DNA of 64,000 nucleotides from Gnetum montanum (taxonomy: Eukaryota > Streptophyta > Gnetopsida > Gnetales > Gnetaceae), in assembly GCA_015680685.1 (NCBI GenBank), contig MNCI01000217.1, forward strand, positions 74,755-138,754. The letters run 5' to 3'. Positions 23,140 through 34,440 of the stretch are shown one piece after another. Position 1 is the first letter of the stretch. Each line of letters opens with the position of its first letter. The position numbers were made by a program, and so were the translations under genes. Under the pieces are notes generated by a model. The model was not told the DNA's origin, searched no databases, and was given only the letters and a program-made list of their open reading frames with translations.

Positions 23140-24500
23140 TGCACCCCCAAATCTAGATCCAGCTACATGAATTTCTTACACATTGTTGTTCTATCGGACC
23201 GCCCAATCTTGCTGTTTGGTCAGAGCACCACCACTCTAAGTTGACCTTTTGCCTACCTGGGTTGAATGTCCTTCATTTTTGGTTTAGCAGAGCCTCATCC
23301 CATAGTGATCCATTCCCCCAACGGGGGCAACTCCAATGCTGAGGTTGGCTGCTGCCCATGGAGCCAACAACGTGCAAGGTGAGCCAAGGACCTCCCCTAG
23401 CCCCCCACCCTTAGACAACCCCTTTGATTTGCCATATGCTGGCAACGGGTCTTACGCACCCTCCCCACCCTAGGCATCTGGTCCTCCTGCATCTATTGCT
23501 GTCCATCTATCATTGTTTGTTAGTGTTTGTATTGTGGTCCCCCATCTCCCATCGAAGATGATCCCTACTTCCATATTTGGCCCTTCTTCCCCATGATAGT
23601 CCAGCCTTGAGCAGCCTTCGTTGGTCCTCGACAGCGTTCTAATTCTGGTTGCCTTTTCCTAGACCTTACATCCCTAGTGCTCCTTGCATCGTGTTGCCAG
23701 GTTTTCAAATTTTACGTAGATCTTTTCTTCTCCGTCGGCGATGTCCAGCACAATCTCCTCAACTCTATCCTCTGACTGCAGCGACCTCCAAATGTAGAAA
23801 CAGGCGTACCCCATCTAGTCCATGGATTTTGTAAATGCGTCAAACTTGATAAATTCTCTAAACAACCCTACCAAAGACTTCAGAAACCTCGGTTCCCAGT
23901 ATTCCAATGGCAAAGCGAACAGCCAGATCTAGATCGATGCACAATCAAATAGGCATTTATCTCAATGTGCTTCAGGTCACCATGGAGCCAGGGCTAGCCC
24001 CCCGAGCTCCATAGAACCACGGACCCCCGCCAGCAACACCTTGTCCCTTTCCTCCATCGTCGGAAAATTGAATAGTAGTCGATCATCCACCAAAGTCAGG
24101 ACACAGACATCCTCCAACCCCCAAGTCATGTGAACCCATTTTCAGATGACATCCATATGTAGCCTTACTCCTTCAGAAACAAATTTCCTAGTAGACTCCA
24201 CTCTAGTTCGTGCATGGCCTCCTTGGGCAGACGCCCAACCCTAACACCCATGACCGCTTCGTCTTGTGAACAGGCATCAAACTTGGTGCCATTACCCACC
24301 TGTGAGGCAACTCAAACCCTAGTCTCTCACGCTACTCCCTCCTAGGCATTCACCTGGCTGTGCGCGGGCCCATCCACAGTCTTGCCAGTACCACCACCTG
24401 CTACAGCCATCCCTATTGCTGCTCCTGCTGTGGCTCCCACTCCCATTGCCATCGCCACTCTTGCTTCCATCATCACCACCGCTCCCACTTCCATCGCCAC
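23140..24500 (-). pseudogene. LINE E ORF1 (DUF4283-like RNA-binding protein)
   Basis: Minus-strand pieces around 23690-24130 include VDDRLLFNFPTMEERDKVLL, LPLEYWEPRFLKSLVG, FREFIKFDAFTKSMD and CKEH. This order (DUF4283-like, a hydrophobic linker, then a zinc-knuckle remnant) is usual for plant L1 ORF1, which coats element RNA. LINE F encodes a close homologue. The 5' end (24319-24500) has a GATGGNAATGGGAGTGG-type short repeat that gives a Gly/Ser/Asp-rich frame. The gene is fragmented by stops and frameshifts. Confidence 0.65.
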
Positions 24501-24531
24501 TCCCATTCCCATCCTTCCTCAATGGCTTATC

Positions 24532-24544
24532 TAATGTAAGTAAC
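24532..24544. repeat. Target-site duplication of LINE E, right copy
   Basis: TAATGTAAGTAAC, identical to 18632-18644. Confidence 0.8.
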
Positions 24545-24810
24545 TTTCTATGGCAACTATCTTTTCTTTTTATCTTACAAATGAATCCAAAATTAATTCT
24601 TTGGTTCACACATTCCAAAAGCCACAAAATAAAAGTTAACCCTTCCAGCTAAAAGGACTTTGCTTCAATTCCTCCAAAAGATGATTTCTGGTTATTTTTA
24701 AAGCAAGAAAACACACTCCAGCCCTTATTCTAGCAAAATTATCTATTAAAATAAAACCATAGAAGATGATGAGGGTTTCATGAGCAAGATTTAAAGAAAA
24801 CACAAAATCA
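24545..24810 (+). mobile_element. RTE-like LINE 3' end, copy 1, right part
   Basis: Continues the repeat interrupted by LINE E. Collinear with 35413-35665: GAATCCAAAATTAATTCT, CTTTGCTTCAATTCCTCC, AAGATGAT, then GATGAGGGTTTCATGAGCAAGA, where the similarity ends. Confidence 0.65.
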
Positions 24811-25390
24811 AAGTATCAAATTAAGGAAAAACCTTCTCCTTCAAACACTTTGTAGTACAACCAATGTTGCATCATGTTATGAGCATCGGAAGAACATTGT
24901 GTGACCTTTCTACAACTATTGAGAGGGGATTCTGGTTTTGACTTAATAAGTTTTATTCCTCCAAAAGATCATTAAAGAAAGTGACGTAATTGTCCTTGAT
25001 TCATAGGTGATGTTCTTCTTCTTTTTAATTTTATTTATACATACCACAAAATTGTAAAATGGTAATAGATAATACCTATTATCATATTTATTTTTTGTAT
25101 GTGTAAAGCTAATTTCTTTCTGATTGAACTTGAGAAACTCAACTCATGCAAAATGCATTGATGTGACCGTCTATTCATGTTACACTTACATGTTTTAGAA
25201 GCAAAATTGCTTCCTCTTAAAGTTGAAGCCCTTTGTCAATTTATTGCTTATACTTAGAAGTTAAGTCACATGGAGGTAGTTAATTATGCTAAGGAGATAA
25301 TGAATCCTACACAAGAAAATGTATAGTTGCATGAAGGAAAATCATGGCTTTAGTCGTGAAATATTGTAATAGAGAATTTTCCTTTAAATA
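24811..25390. other. AT-rich sequence, no gene seen
   Basis: No conserved frame recognised. It may be part of the plus-strand LINE whose C-terminus follows. Confidence 0.35.
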
Positions 25391-25734
25391 AAAGGCTCTT
25401 TCAAAAAATTATAAAAGAAAAAGTCTTGGTTAAAGTTTGGTTGAGCATGTTAGGGAAAAAACATTTTTATTTATATTTTGTAAGAGGAGGTTTATTATCT
25501 AGTACTCAAAAGTATATATTCTCAACTATTCCTATTCATTTAAAGAATCAAATTGCTATAGCAAGAATGATCTCTCATCATCTTCTTATTGAGATAGGTC
25601 GTTGGATCAATTTACGAAGAGAAGCGTATTTGTAGATTGTGTAAATAAAACATAGAAGATGAAGAACATATATATATTTTTATTTTTCCCATCTTTGGCT
25701 GATATTTGATTGAATTATACTATATTTTTGAAGA
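25391..25734 (+). pseudogene. LINE C-terminal fragment (plus strand), left half, split by LINE F
   Basis: Frame 25426-25635 and its continuation read IARMISHHLLIEIGRW, LRREAYL and then an IYFYFSHLW-like stretch. This matches the C-terminal His/Cys region of non-LTR elements (S.H.L.IE.GRW...R.ER.C..C...IEDE.H....CP), with Cys positions decayed. The other half appears to resume at about 31690 (DPIYLGHYINDVFNF). Confidence 0.5.
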
Positions 25735-26059
25735 GAAGGTCAGGCAAAATTTGTATTAAACAAGAAAAATAGAAAAAAGAAATGTACAAAGCAAAAAGAA
25801 GGCCATCCCATATGGCGGGAGCAAGATGCCTAGTTCGCCACCCATAAACATAAAATCCACCCCAAAGCCGAAACCCCTTGACAACAAAGGAAACACCTGC
25901 CAACAATAAAGAACCTATCTCCCCATATACCGGAAATGTTAAGGGAATAACAGAGGCACAACGCTAGCCAAACCCAAAATGGGGCATGGGCCAACAACAA
26001 CCCTATTTCCCATCCAAACATCATATCACTGTGCCCCCAACCAAAATGTTAGAGTCTCT

Positions 26060-27600
26060 TGGACAACCGCACACAATGGCATCAAGCTCGTTCTTGAGTG
26101 TGAATGTTATCGAGCATCCTCCTATGCTGTTTAGTATCAACAAATGCTGTGGCATGGTGAAATTCTTTGGTAGCCTCTGTGGTCCCTTTCTCATCCGAAT
26201 GTAGCTTGGTAGTAGTTCGTTGAATGTGCTGATAGAGCACCCCCCATGACATTTGACCATAGATATCCATAACAACATACGGGCATTTGTCCTCCCAGAG
26301 CCACAACCTAACCCTACTTTTATGAGCATGATCAATTTGATGTTGATGCTCCACCACGTCCTCTCTGTCCGACTCATGCTCAGCCCACTTAGATTGCTCA
26401 TGTTTAGTGTTTTGTTGCTCCACCTGCTGCATTTCTACTTTGATTTGTTCTCGTAGCAAATTTTCCAATGTAGCCCTTAACACTGACTCCTTAAGATCCC
26501 ACTCACACCACATCTATTTTTCCCTATTCACCATCGCATGCTTCACCGCATTGAGTTGTTGAGTAAACTTCGGCTCATGGGCTTCCCACTTGGCTTCTGA
26601 AGTGATCCGCTTGGCCCATTTGGCCTCCTCAATTGCCTCTTCAATCAGCTTTGGCTGCTGCCATATGCATGCTCTCCTTGGCTAGCTCAGTTTCCATCTC
26701 CCTAAGCATGCTTTGCGCTTCCAAGCATTGAATTTGCAATGGAGCAGCCTCCAGCTCCTCCCTAACAACCTGCACTTCCTTCGGCACTTGCCCACCATAC
26801 CCCTTATGTGGCCCCTCATCCTCCATGGTAGACGAAACCCTCCTGTGAACCACAACTTCCCTCCCCCTACTATAGACAAACTTCAGCGTTGGCCATAGTT
26901 GCAATAATCAACCTTGATTTCCAAAGGGCAATAATCAGCCTTGAATGCCACTTGTGTTGTTGCCGCTGTAAGGTGTTCATAAAAAACCTAGGTAGGTTGA
27001 CATGTTGGCGACATTTCAAACATTTCAGAAAACCAAAGTGGACCCCTTGTAACTTTGACACGTTTCTAGACTGGATGAAATAACAATCCACCAAATCCAC
27101 CGCTTCTTGCCAAAACCTCGGTAGCATTGATCTTGGGATTTGCCTGCTTGATGTTTTTGGGATGGCCCACATGAAAAAGACCTATGCATCATGAAATCCC
27201 CTGCCATGAGGAAGAATGACTTCCCCTGATAATGGAACCCAGGCAATCAGCCAATGATGCCTTCTTGAGAATGATCTAGACTCTTTTGAAGTTTGTGGTG
27301 TCTCCTTGCCAATTCCTAAAAAAAGCGTCATTAGGCAGCTTTGGGTCCCCCCATAACAGTTGTAGCACCTCATACCAACCGACTTTACAAATGAGCTCTC
27401 GTAACTCGATGTTTTGCCAAAACTTTTTGTAATCAGGCTCAAAGGTAGGAGTTTGCCCCATCACAGTCATAGCCTCATGCCAGAGCCTATGCCCTTGAAC
27501 CACCAACTGTACTAGACCCTTGAACCGCCAACTGTACTAGAGCAGGCAACTGCTTGTCATAGAAAATCAACGCATTGTGAGCCCTCAAAGTCACCCAATA
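26060..27600 (-). pseudogene. LINE F C-terminal extension (extra domain plus coiled coil)
   Basis: About 500 codons of minus-strand coding-like sequence follow zf-RVT. First comes a globular-looking part (VGWYEVLQLLWGDPKL, PRFWQEAVDLVDCYFIQ, LQGVHFGFLKCLK, VNLPRFF) that matches LINE E. Then comes a Glu/Gln/Lys-rich helical part (26082-26640) ending in EATKEFHHATAFVDTK and HRRMLDN. The end recurs in the LINE at 57.9-58.5 kb. Plant L1 ORF2 usually ends soon after zf-RVT (sometimes with an RNase H), so this is unusual. No function is assigned. Confidence 0.55.
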
Positions 27601-27666
27601 GATTGCAACACTCATTAAACCACTAGTGAGATCCAGTAGAAACGAAGCAAGTGATTGCACTAATGC

Positions 27667-30563
27667 CTACCACACTTGAATTTGATGTGTGCATTCATAA
27701 ATGAAATGTTGAAGTGTTTCTAGGGCCTGCATGCAACACGGACACGTGTCCACCATGTGCATTCTGCGACTTTGCAAAACTGCATGCATGGGTAGCGCAT
27801 TATGATTCATCAACCAAAAAAAAGATCTTAATTTTTTTGGGTAAGTAGCCTTTCCACAGGTTCTGCCACCCACTCATTGTAGGGAATTTACATCTTAATG
27901 AGAGCCTGGGGTGACGCTGCCATCATTCCAAGCGTAGTCACACTCCTAACATGCTCACAGACTGCTCTCCAAATGAGAGAGTCTCTATGGTTTGTTGTCC
28001 ACTATGTATACTTGGACGTGATGATTTGTATCCATTGAGCTTGATTGGTACCCCGATGGGTAATACGATTGGCTAGTATCTGATAACCCATCAAAACTAA
28101 ATCTTGAAACTTCATTACCCCCAATCCCCCTGCCTCTATGGGCTGAGCAATAGTGTCTCAATTGACTAGGTGCAACTTCGACCCCCCTTTCCCACCTGAC
28201 TAGATGAAGTTTCGGACAATTTGGTCAACTTTATTCACCACCGTTGTAGGGGGGGCGGGTGGGGCGGCCCGGGGATGCACAATCATCGACAAAATTGAAT
28301 TAGCCAGCAACATTCAGCTTTTTTGTGTTAAGAATCTCGTTGTCCAATGCTCCACCCATTGTTGTAGCTGACGAATAAGGGTGCTCCAAGTATCTTTCCA
28401 ATGCCACTAAAAAACTTGAAGCCCCAAATAACTATCTTGATTAGTTCCTACCATCATGCCCAACACCTGCAGAATGCACCCCTTAATTGTATTGGACACA
28501 TATGACATATATATAGTGCACTTAGCTTTATTGACCTCCAGCCCAATTTCATTTGCCATTTGCTCAATAGCCCTATTGAGAGCCTATGCTTGTAGCATAG
28601 TCGCATGTGAGAAGATCATTGTGTCGTCGACATAATGTTCCATCACACAGTTAATCCCAACAATGTTAAGACCATGGACCCCTTCAACCTGGCAATATGC
28701 CGATAGCGTATCCATAGCAAGAATGAATAGGTATAGGGAAAGAGGATCAGCTTGTCGCAATCCTCTCCCCTGGGAAGCAAACCCCCACAACCTATCCCCA
28801 ATATCAAAGGAATAAGCTCTAGAAGCCTGAATTTGAATACATAGAGCAATGAAACCAATATCAAAACCCTTCTGTGCCATAATGTTAGCTAGGGCATCCT
28901 AGCTAATAGCATCATACACCTTCTCAATGTCCAACTATATGCACATTCCAAGATACCTAAATCTTTGTATTGAATGCATCACCTCCTGGAGTAGTAGGAT
29001 TTGATCCTGAATGAAACGTGCCCTAATGAAATCAGTCTGGTTCCTTCCAACTATCTATAGCATGAGTGGCACAAGCCTTCTCACAACATCTTTGTAAAAA
29101 TCCGGATCAAAGTATTGCACACCTTGATAGGAAAAAATTGTGATGGGTTAGATGGATTAGCCACCTTAGGCAGAAGCACAATTCTCAAGTAATTAATTTC
29201 ATGTCAAACTTCTTGTCTGTGCAACATCTAGTTAAACGCCTCCAAAAGATTAGCCTTTAGCACATCAACAAATTCTTTGAAGAATTCCACCGAGGGCCTA
29301 GTTCGACCACATGGTCCCCAACGCCTCCTCCAATTCTTGCCAAGGGAAAGGCTCCAACAATATTTTGTTTTCCACCTCTCCCAACACTGACCTCATCGAC
29401 ATAGAATCCACCTAGTATTACTACATGATATGGGCCACATCCCGAGGAGCAATCAAGCACTTCCCATTATGCTAGAGCCTCAGCTCCTTCACTGCCCAAT
29501 TGGCTTTTGCCATTGCAAAGAAGAACTTTGTGTTTTTATCCCCCTCACGCAACCAATGATCCTAAGCGCATTGTTTCCAATAAACCTTCGCTTTAGCATC
29601 AAGGTCCTAAAGCTCCTATAGTACACATTTCTCTTCCGTCGTAACCTCTTCACCTCACCTGCCTAACTTGCAACATAGTCAAATGAGACAACAGCTCCAT
29701 TTGCCCCTTCCTAAACAAGAACTTCTCCTCAGCCTTTAGAGACCGAATGGCCTACTTTAGACAAGAAATGCCCTTCTTCAAGAAGTCTCTAGGTTTGTAT
29801 GTTCATCATAATCTACCCAAGTTTGTTTCACCAGCGAGGGTTTAGTCAACCAAGATCACTCAAAATGAAAGGGGAAAGTTCTCAGGCTAGCTATGCTCCC
29901 CACCTGACAACATAGATATTAGTGGTCAAATGCAAGTCTCTCTTTTCCTTCCAACCACACCCCTGACTCCATCAAAATGTGAGTGCTAGCCTAGATATGA
30001 TCGATCTGAGAGAGGACCAATGCCGTCCCCCCACATCGATTGCTCCAAGTGTACTAGCATCCTATAAGCTCTACATCAACCAAATCATGCTCTTGTAAGA
30101 ATTCCAGACACTATGTGCTTCCTGGTGGGTTTGCCATATCACCACTGGTCTTCTCCCAAGCAAATAGGTGCTAGTTGAAATCACCAATCACAATCCGTTG
30201 GTTAATGTTGATGAGAGTGGCAATTCGCAGCAACTCCTGCAATCGTTCTTGCTAGAGCTAGGATCCATAAAAGTTAGTGAGCCATGTTCTTTCATCTAGA
30301 AGCAGAACCATAATACTCCAGTTAGCCGAAACAAACTGCATGAACGGTCATTTTGCCAACATGGCCAAACCCCCTGCTTTTCCAGAATTGGGCACAAAAT
30401 GAGTTTGCCATCCTACCCACTACGATAGCTCAATCTCCGTAGCCTACAACTTTGTCTCTTGCACACAAACACTGTCACATCCCTCCCACCGCACTAGATC
30501 TTGTAGGGTATTATGTTTATAGGGGGTACCTTGCCCCTTGCAATTCCACGAAAGAATCTTCAT
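27667..30563 (-). pseudogene. LINE F ORF2: endonuclease, RT and zf-RVT
   Basis: Start at 30563 with MKILSWNCKGQG, the expected endonuclease start (Asn kept). Endonuclease at about 29800-30563. RT at about 28400-29700 includes GLRQADPLSLYLFILAMD (RQGDPLSP-type motif) and HYVDDTMIFSHA at 28615-28642, so the catalytic YVDD is intact, unlike LINE E. zf-RVT at 27667-27873: PKKLRSFFWLMNHNALP, CPCCM, LQHFIYEC. The frame is interrupted by stops, many TAG at Trp/Gln positions. It would encode target-primed reverse transcription machinery if intact. Confidence 0.85.
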
Positions 30564-30574
30564 GGCTTATTGGG

Positions 30575-31690
30575 TGCACATTTCTTGTACACCTCCTTCA
30601 AGGTAGGCTATACTCCCAAATCAATCTCTATTGGCATGATTTTTCCACGAGCCATGGGCGAAAGCGGGCATCCAATTTGGCTTAGCTCTTGAAAGACAGG
30701 AAAACCTCCTCTCAACCCTATGCACTTCTAGGATTTCATCCATCCTAGGCAATGAGGATCCCCACACAACTCCCACCCGGTCTCCAAGCAGGGGCACTCT
30801 CACCTCCTTCACCTTTTGAGGCGAGGGGAGAACATCCTCTCTCCTAACCCCTTCTAGACTTCGAGCCTGCCTCTTTGACGTCAACCTCACACCTGACTCA
30901 TTGGACTGCTTAGGCACCGCACCATGCTCTTGCCTCTCAAAATGCGTAGGTTGAACAAGCACTCTCATTGCCGTAGAGTCCCAAAACCTTCAGCTAGAGG
31001 CCTCTGTTTCACAAGGCAGCCCCTCCTCCCCACTTCCATCCACTGTTAGGGCTACAAGGGGGGTGCTCTTTCATGCAACTCCTACAAGTCGCCTCCAAAT
31101 GGTTCCCTTTGCCGCACACCGTACACCCAGTGTCCGAAACCCCTTCATGCACCCCCTACGCATCCACCCCCCAGATTCTCATATTCCACTCTCAAGGTCT
31201 CCTTTCCTGCTGGCGTCTCCAGAACAATCTCCTACACCCGATCCTCCAACCCCAATGGTCTCCAAACACAGAAACAGGCATACCCCATATGTTCCATTGA
31301 TTTCGTATACTTGTCAAATTTCACAAATTCTCTGAACATCCCTGCCAGCGACCTTAGAAACTTTGGTGTCCACCATTCCAAAGGCAAGTCTAGTACCCTA
31401 AACCAAATCTGGTGCTCGGGTGAAAATGTCTGCATCTCAGTGGGCCCCTGGCTGCCAAGGCCAGCCCTTGAGCACCATAAAACGATGGACCCACAAGTAG
31501 CACCTTTTCGTTATCTTCAATAGACTGAAAAATGAATAGGAGCCTGTCATCTACCAAATTGTGCACCTGCAACTTCTCCAACCTCCATGCAGCATCCACC
31601 CATCAACGGATAAGGTCCATCCTGGGGCGGGCCCCCTTAGAAACAAACTTGCCTAGAAGGCTAAGCTGCAATGTGCACAAACCTTCTTTC
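30575..31690 (-). pseudogene. LINE F ORF1 (DUF4283-like)
   Basis: Pieces: LVDDRLLFIFQSIEDNEKVL, HQIWFRVLDLPLEWWTPKFL, MFREFVKFDKYTKSME and MGYACFCVWRPLGLEDRV, then a Cys-containing stretch near 31110 that may be the zinc-knuckle remnant. This matches LINE E ORF1 position for position. The C-terminal part (30621-30968) is basic and Pro/Ser-rich. ORF1 ends just before the ORF2 ATG at 30563. Broken by frameshifts and stops. Confidence 0.7.
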
Positions 31691-31800
31691 TTTCGGATTG
31701 ACCCTATCTACTTAGGACATTACATCAATGATGTTTTCAATTTTCTTCAAAAATATGTTGAGGCTTTTTAATTGTCCAACAAATCCTTTGTGATTTCCTG
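31690..31800 (+). pseudogene. LINE C-terminal fragment (plus strand), right half
   Basis: Reads DPIYLGHYINDVFNFLQKYV, which fits the end of the plus-strand LINE protein interrupted at 25734. The assignment is tentative. Confidence 0.35.
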
Positions 31801-31979
31801 GACGTAATAAAAATCTCCAGTTTCTAGTTTCCACTTTCATCAATTATAAATTCGCAATACCAAAAAGAAATATTAAATAAGCAGCCCAAAAATAAAGCCT
31901 TTATTTAATAATTTTAGTTTACATCATAGTCAAAACCACATCCATGTTTAAAACATAGTTACAAAAAGAAAACAAGAAA

Positions 31980-33600
31980 TGAAAACATTCAAAAACACAT
32001 CACAAAATAGCCTAACACAACCTGTTGTTACGTCTTCCTCCCCTTATGACATTCCTCCTGGAAATGTTAGAAACAATGATGATAATGTTTACAGACAACC
32101 TTCTCTAACTCTTAGGAGGTTGCAGAACTGTCACCACTTCAATTTAGACTAACCTAAGGGACCTAAGGGATGGTGTGGTGTCTGAGGCTAAGAATTCCCT
32201 TGTTTGAAATTCAAAGTTAAGAGGCTGGAACACTATAATCAGGATGATGCGGTGTGTGAGCCTAAGAATTTTCCTGTCTGAAATCTGAGGTGGCTGGGCT
32301 GACCTAAAGGTTTTCCCATTTCAAAACATTCTTAGAATAATAAGTATGTTTTCGCACCACAAAAACATGAAAAAGATTATGCATAAAAGACAAGCTAGGA
32401 GGTAAGGCTAATCTATATGTAGCATCTCTAACAAGGATTTTGAAGAAACCTCTATATCATGGTCAGAGCTTATTTCTGCTTGAACTCTAAATGGTCTATT
32501 TTATGGGACTGATTCTTAGAAATACTGTCACCAACAAAAATATCAGATTTCTTCTTCTAGGATTTGCATGACTTTTTTGCCAATCTTGAGCTTGATTCAA
32601 TCTCTCCTTAATCAGATTTACTTTTTGTTGAAGATCTGATATCATTTCAGGCCCAAAAATCACCTTTGTAGCCTGATCCTAAGTAGGAATCAACATTTTC
32701 ATCCATATAAAGCTTCATACGGCACCATCCCCATACAACTTGGAAAACTATTATTATTAGCAGATTTAGAAAGTGGCAATACCTTGTCCCATGATTTTTT
32801 GATGACCCAACACACTAGCTCTTAAGACATCTTCAAAATTTGATTCGTTCTTTCTGTTTGCACATCAGTTTGAGGGTGATAGGCTGTATTGGAATTTAAT
32901 TTAGTGGTAAGACCATGTTAAATGGACTACGAAAAATGCGATGTAAACTTCAAATCATGATCTGAAATAATTTTCTTAGAAATCTCATGTAATCTGTAAT
33001 CTCTCTATCTCTTGGATGTATATTTTTGCAATTTTATGACCATCATAATTTGATTTCACATTAATTTCATACTGATAAAGTGCGCTGATTTTGTAGGTCT
33101 GTCTACTATCACCATGATTGCATCATATCCATCAACACTGTTAGGAAAACTGATAATGAGATCAATACCAGTTTTTTCGATTTCCATTTTGGAATTTCAT
33201 GAGGCTGTAGCAAGCCTGTTGGCACTTGATGTTCAGGCTTTATTTGCTGTCAAGTTAAACATCTCAACAAATTCTGCTACATCTTTCTTCATTCTAGGCC
33301 ACCAAAATTGTTTCTTCAGCCCTTGCAACATCTTTTCTACTCCCAAACGACTTGAAAACATTGTTTCATGATGTTTTTAAACAATCAATTGCCTATGATG
33401 TGCATTAGTTGGGATATATAAATGATTCTTGTGAAGCAACAAGCCATCTTCTTTGATCTTGAAATCTTCCTCTTGCTGTCTTGATTCATTTTATTTGCAT
33501 TTTTCTCAAAGAGCTTATCAACAACCAAAGCATGTTTTACTGAATTTTATAAATTATTTTGAACTATTTTTTTGAAAACAAGGAAATCTTGGTTCTATAC
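31980..33600 (-). pseudogene. Chromovirus (Ty3/gypsy) integrase and pol end remnant
   Basis: On the minus strand, from right to left: DGLLLHKNHLYIP-type linker near 33440; zinc finger and core start with LKKQFWWPRMKKDVAEFV; then EKTGIDLIISFP and DAIMVIVDRPTKSAHFI (33060-33200); then TAYHPQTDVQTERTNQIL near 32830-32870 and SKSANNNSFPSCMGMVPYEA near 32715-32790. These are hallmark chromovirus (Tekay/Reina-type) integrase motifs. The frame changes repeatedly and many stops interrupt it. The RT and LTRs are not recognised in this window. The region near 31990-32060 may be the end of the polyprotein. Confidence 0.8.
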
Positions 33601-34440
33601 TAGCTTGGTTGTAGGTCAAAGTACTCACTCCAAAAATCCAAATACATAAATATAACAAGATACCAAATATAACAATGGAGTAGTATTTTATAGACACAAA
33701 AGTCAATCAACTTTTGTTGTCATTGAAAATTCATCATCATAATTTCCAAATCTTGCAATAGATGTAGAACCTTGGGCCACATAGAAATAATTGAATTGTG
33801 TTTCTTGAAATATCAAGTCATTTCTTGAATTCTAGATACTTATTCCTATATAGGTAAGAGAGCTTTCTACATTGACTTTTCCAATGATTTACAACCACAA
33901 TATTTCATTTTTGTGCCAAATCATTAAAAGATTCATGGAAAGGCTTCTTCTTTTTCATGTTTTTGCCCAAAGATTTGTACTACTTGAGCAAATAGACAAC
34001 ACCCTAAAACAAGATTGGTATCCTTTAAAACCCCATGTCTAGGATGTTTATCATGGCCAATCATGTCATGAGCTCATAACTAAGTTAGGGTGGGTAATTC
34101 ATTGGATATAGCCTTGTTCATAAACAACTTAAGTCTTGGTGTCAAGGTTGTACAATGTTATTCAGCATGGATAGACTCATGATTAATAGGATACCATTGT
34201 TGATAAATGAACTTTGTTGTGTAATGGCTTCATCAATGCTTACCCATTGATGTAACATGGTTTTATGTTTTCTATTCCTCTACAAAAAGGGATACATTAA
34301 TGATCCTTGGGGCCAAATGAAATGACATCATTATGTAAATATTTTACCTTTACAATCTAAATCCAAAACTTATTTTCATTTTCAATTTGCCAAGCAAGCT
34401 TGCTCAAAAGGACTAGATTTAGACCTAATTGTTTTAGGCT
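33601..34440. other. No gene seen
   Basis: AT-rich, degraded sequence without a recognisable domain. It may include upstream parts of the LINE that ends at 35665. Confidence 0.35.

Larger units (their letters stand above)
18645..24531 (-). mobile_element. LINE E: full-length plant L1-type retrotransposon (about 5.9 kb)
   Basis: Bounded by 13-bp direct repeats. The 3' end, on the left, carries a short A-run (minus strand ...TTTTTCCAAAAAAAT) and a TGTACATTTCTTTC block shared with LINEs F and G. Order on the minus strand: Gly/Ser-rich 5' end, ORF1, then ORF2 with endonuclease, RT, zf-RVT and an additional C-terminal domain. All frames carry stops and shifts, so it is inactive. Confidence 0.88.
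25735..31690 (-). mobile_element. LINE F: near full-length plant L1-type retrotransposon (about 6 kb)
   Basis: Same architecture and length as LINE E. The 3' end on the left has minus-strand TTTGTACATTTCTTTTTTC and an AT-rich tail. ORF1 and ORF2 follow on the minus strand. It interrupts a plus-strand LINE C-terminal domain. I could not find a convincing target-site duplication, so the ends are approximate. Confidence 0.82.

Noticed and set aside
24319-24627. Gly/Ser/Asp-rich minus-strand frame as an independent gene
   Set aside because: It covers the 5' end of LINE E and runs across the target duplication into flanking DNA. It reflects a short GGNAATGGGAGTGG-type repeat.
31980-33600. Part of LINE F or of element A-type elements
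   Set aside because: Integrase motifs (HPQTD.QTER.N, VIVD..TKSAHF) are of chromovirus type and differ from the Athila-type integrase at 2.6-4.0 kb.
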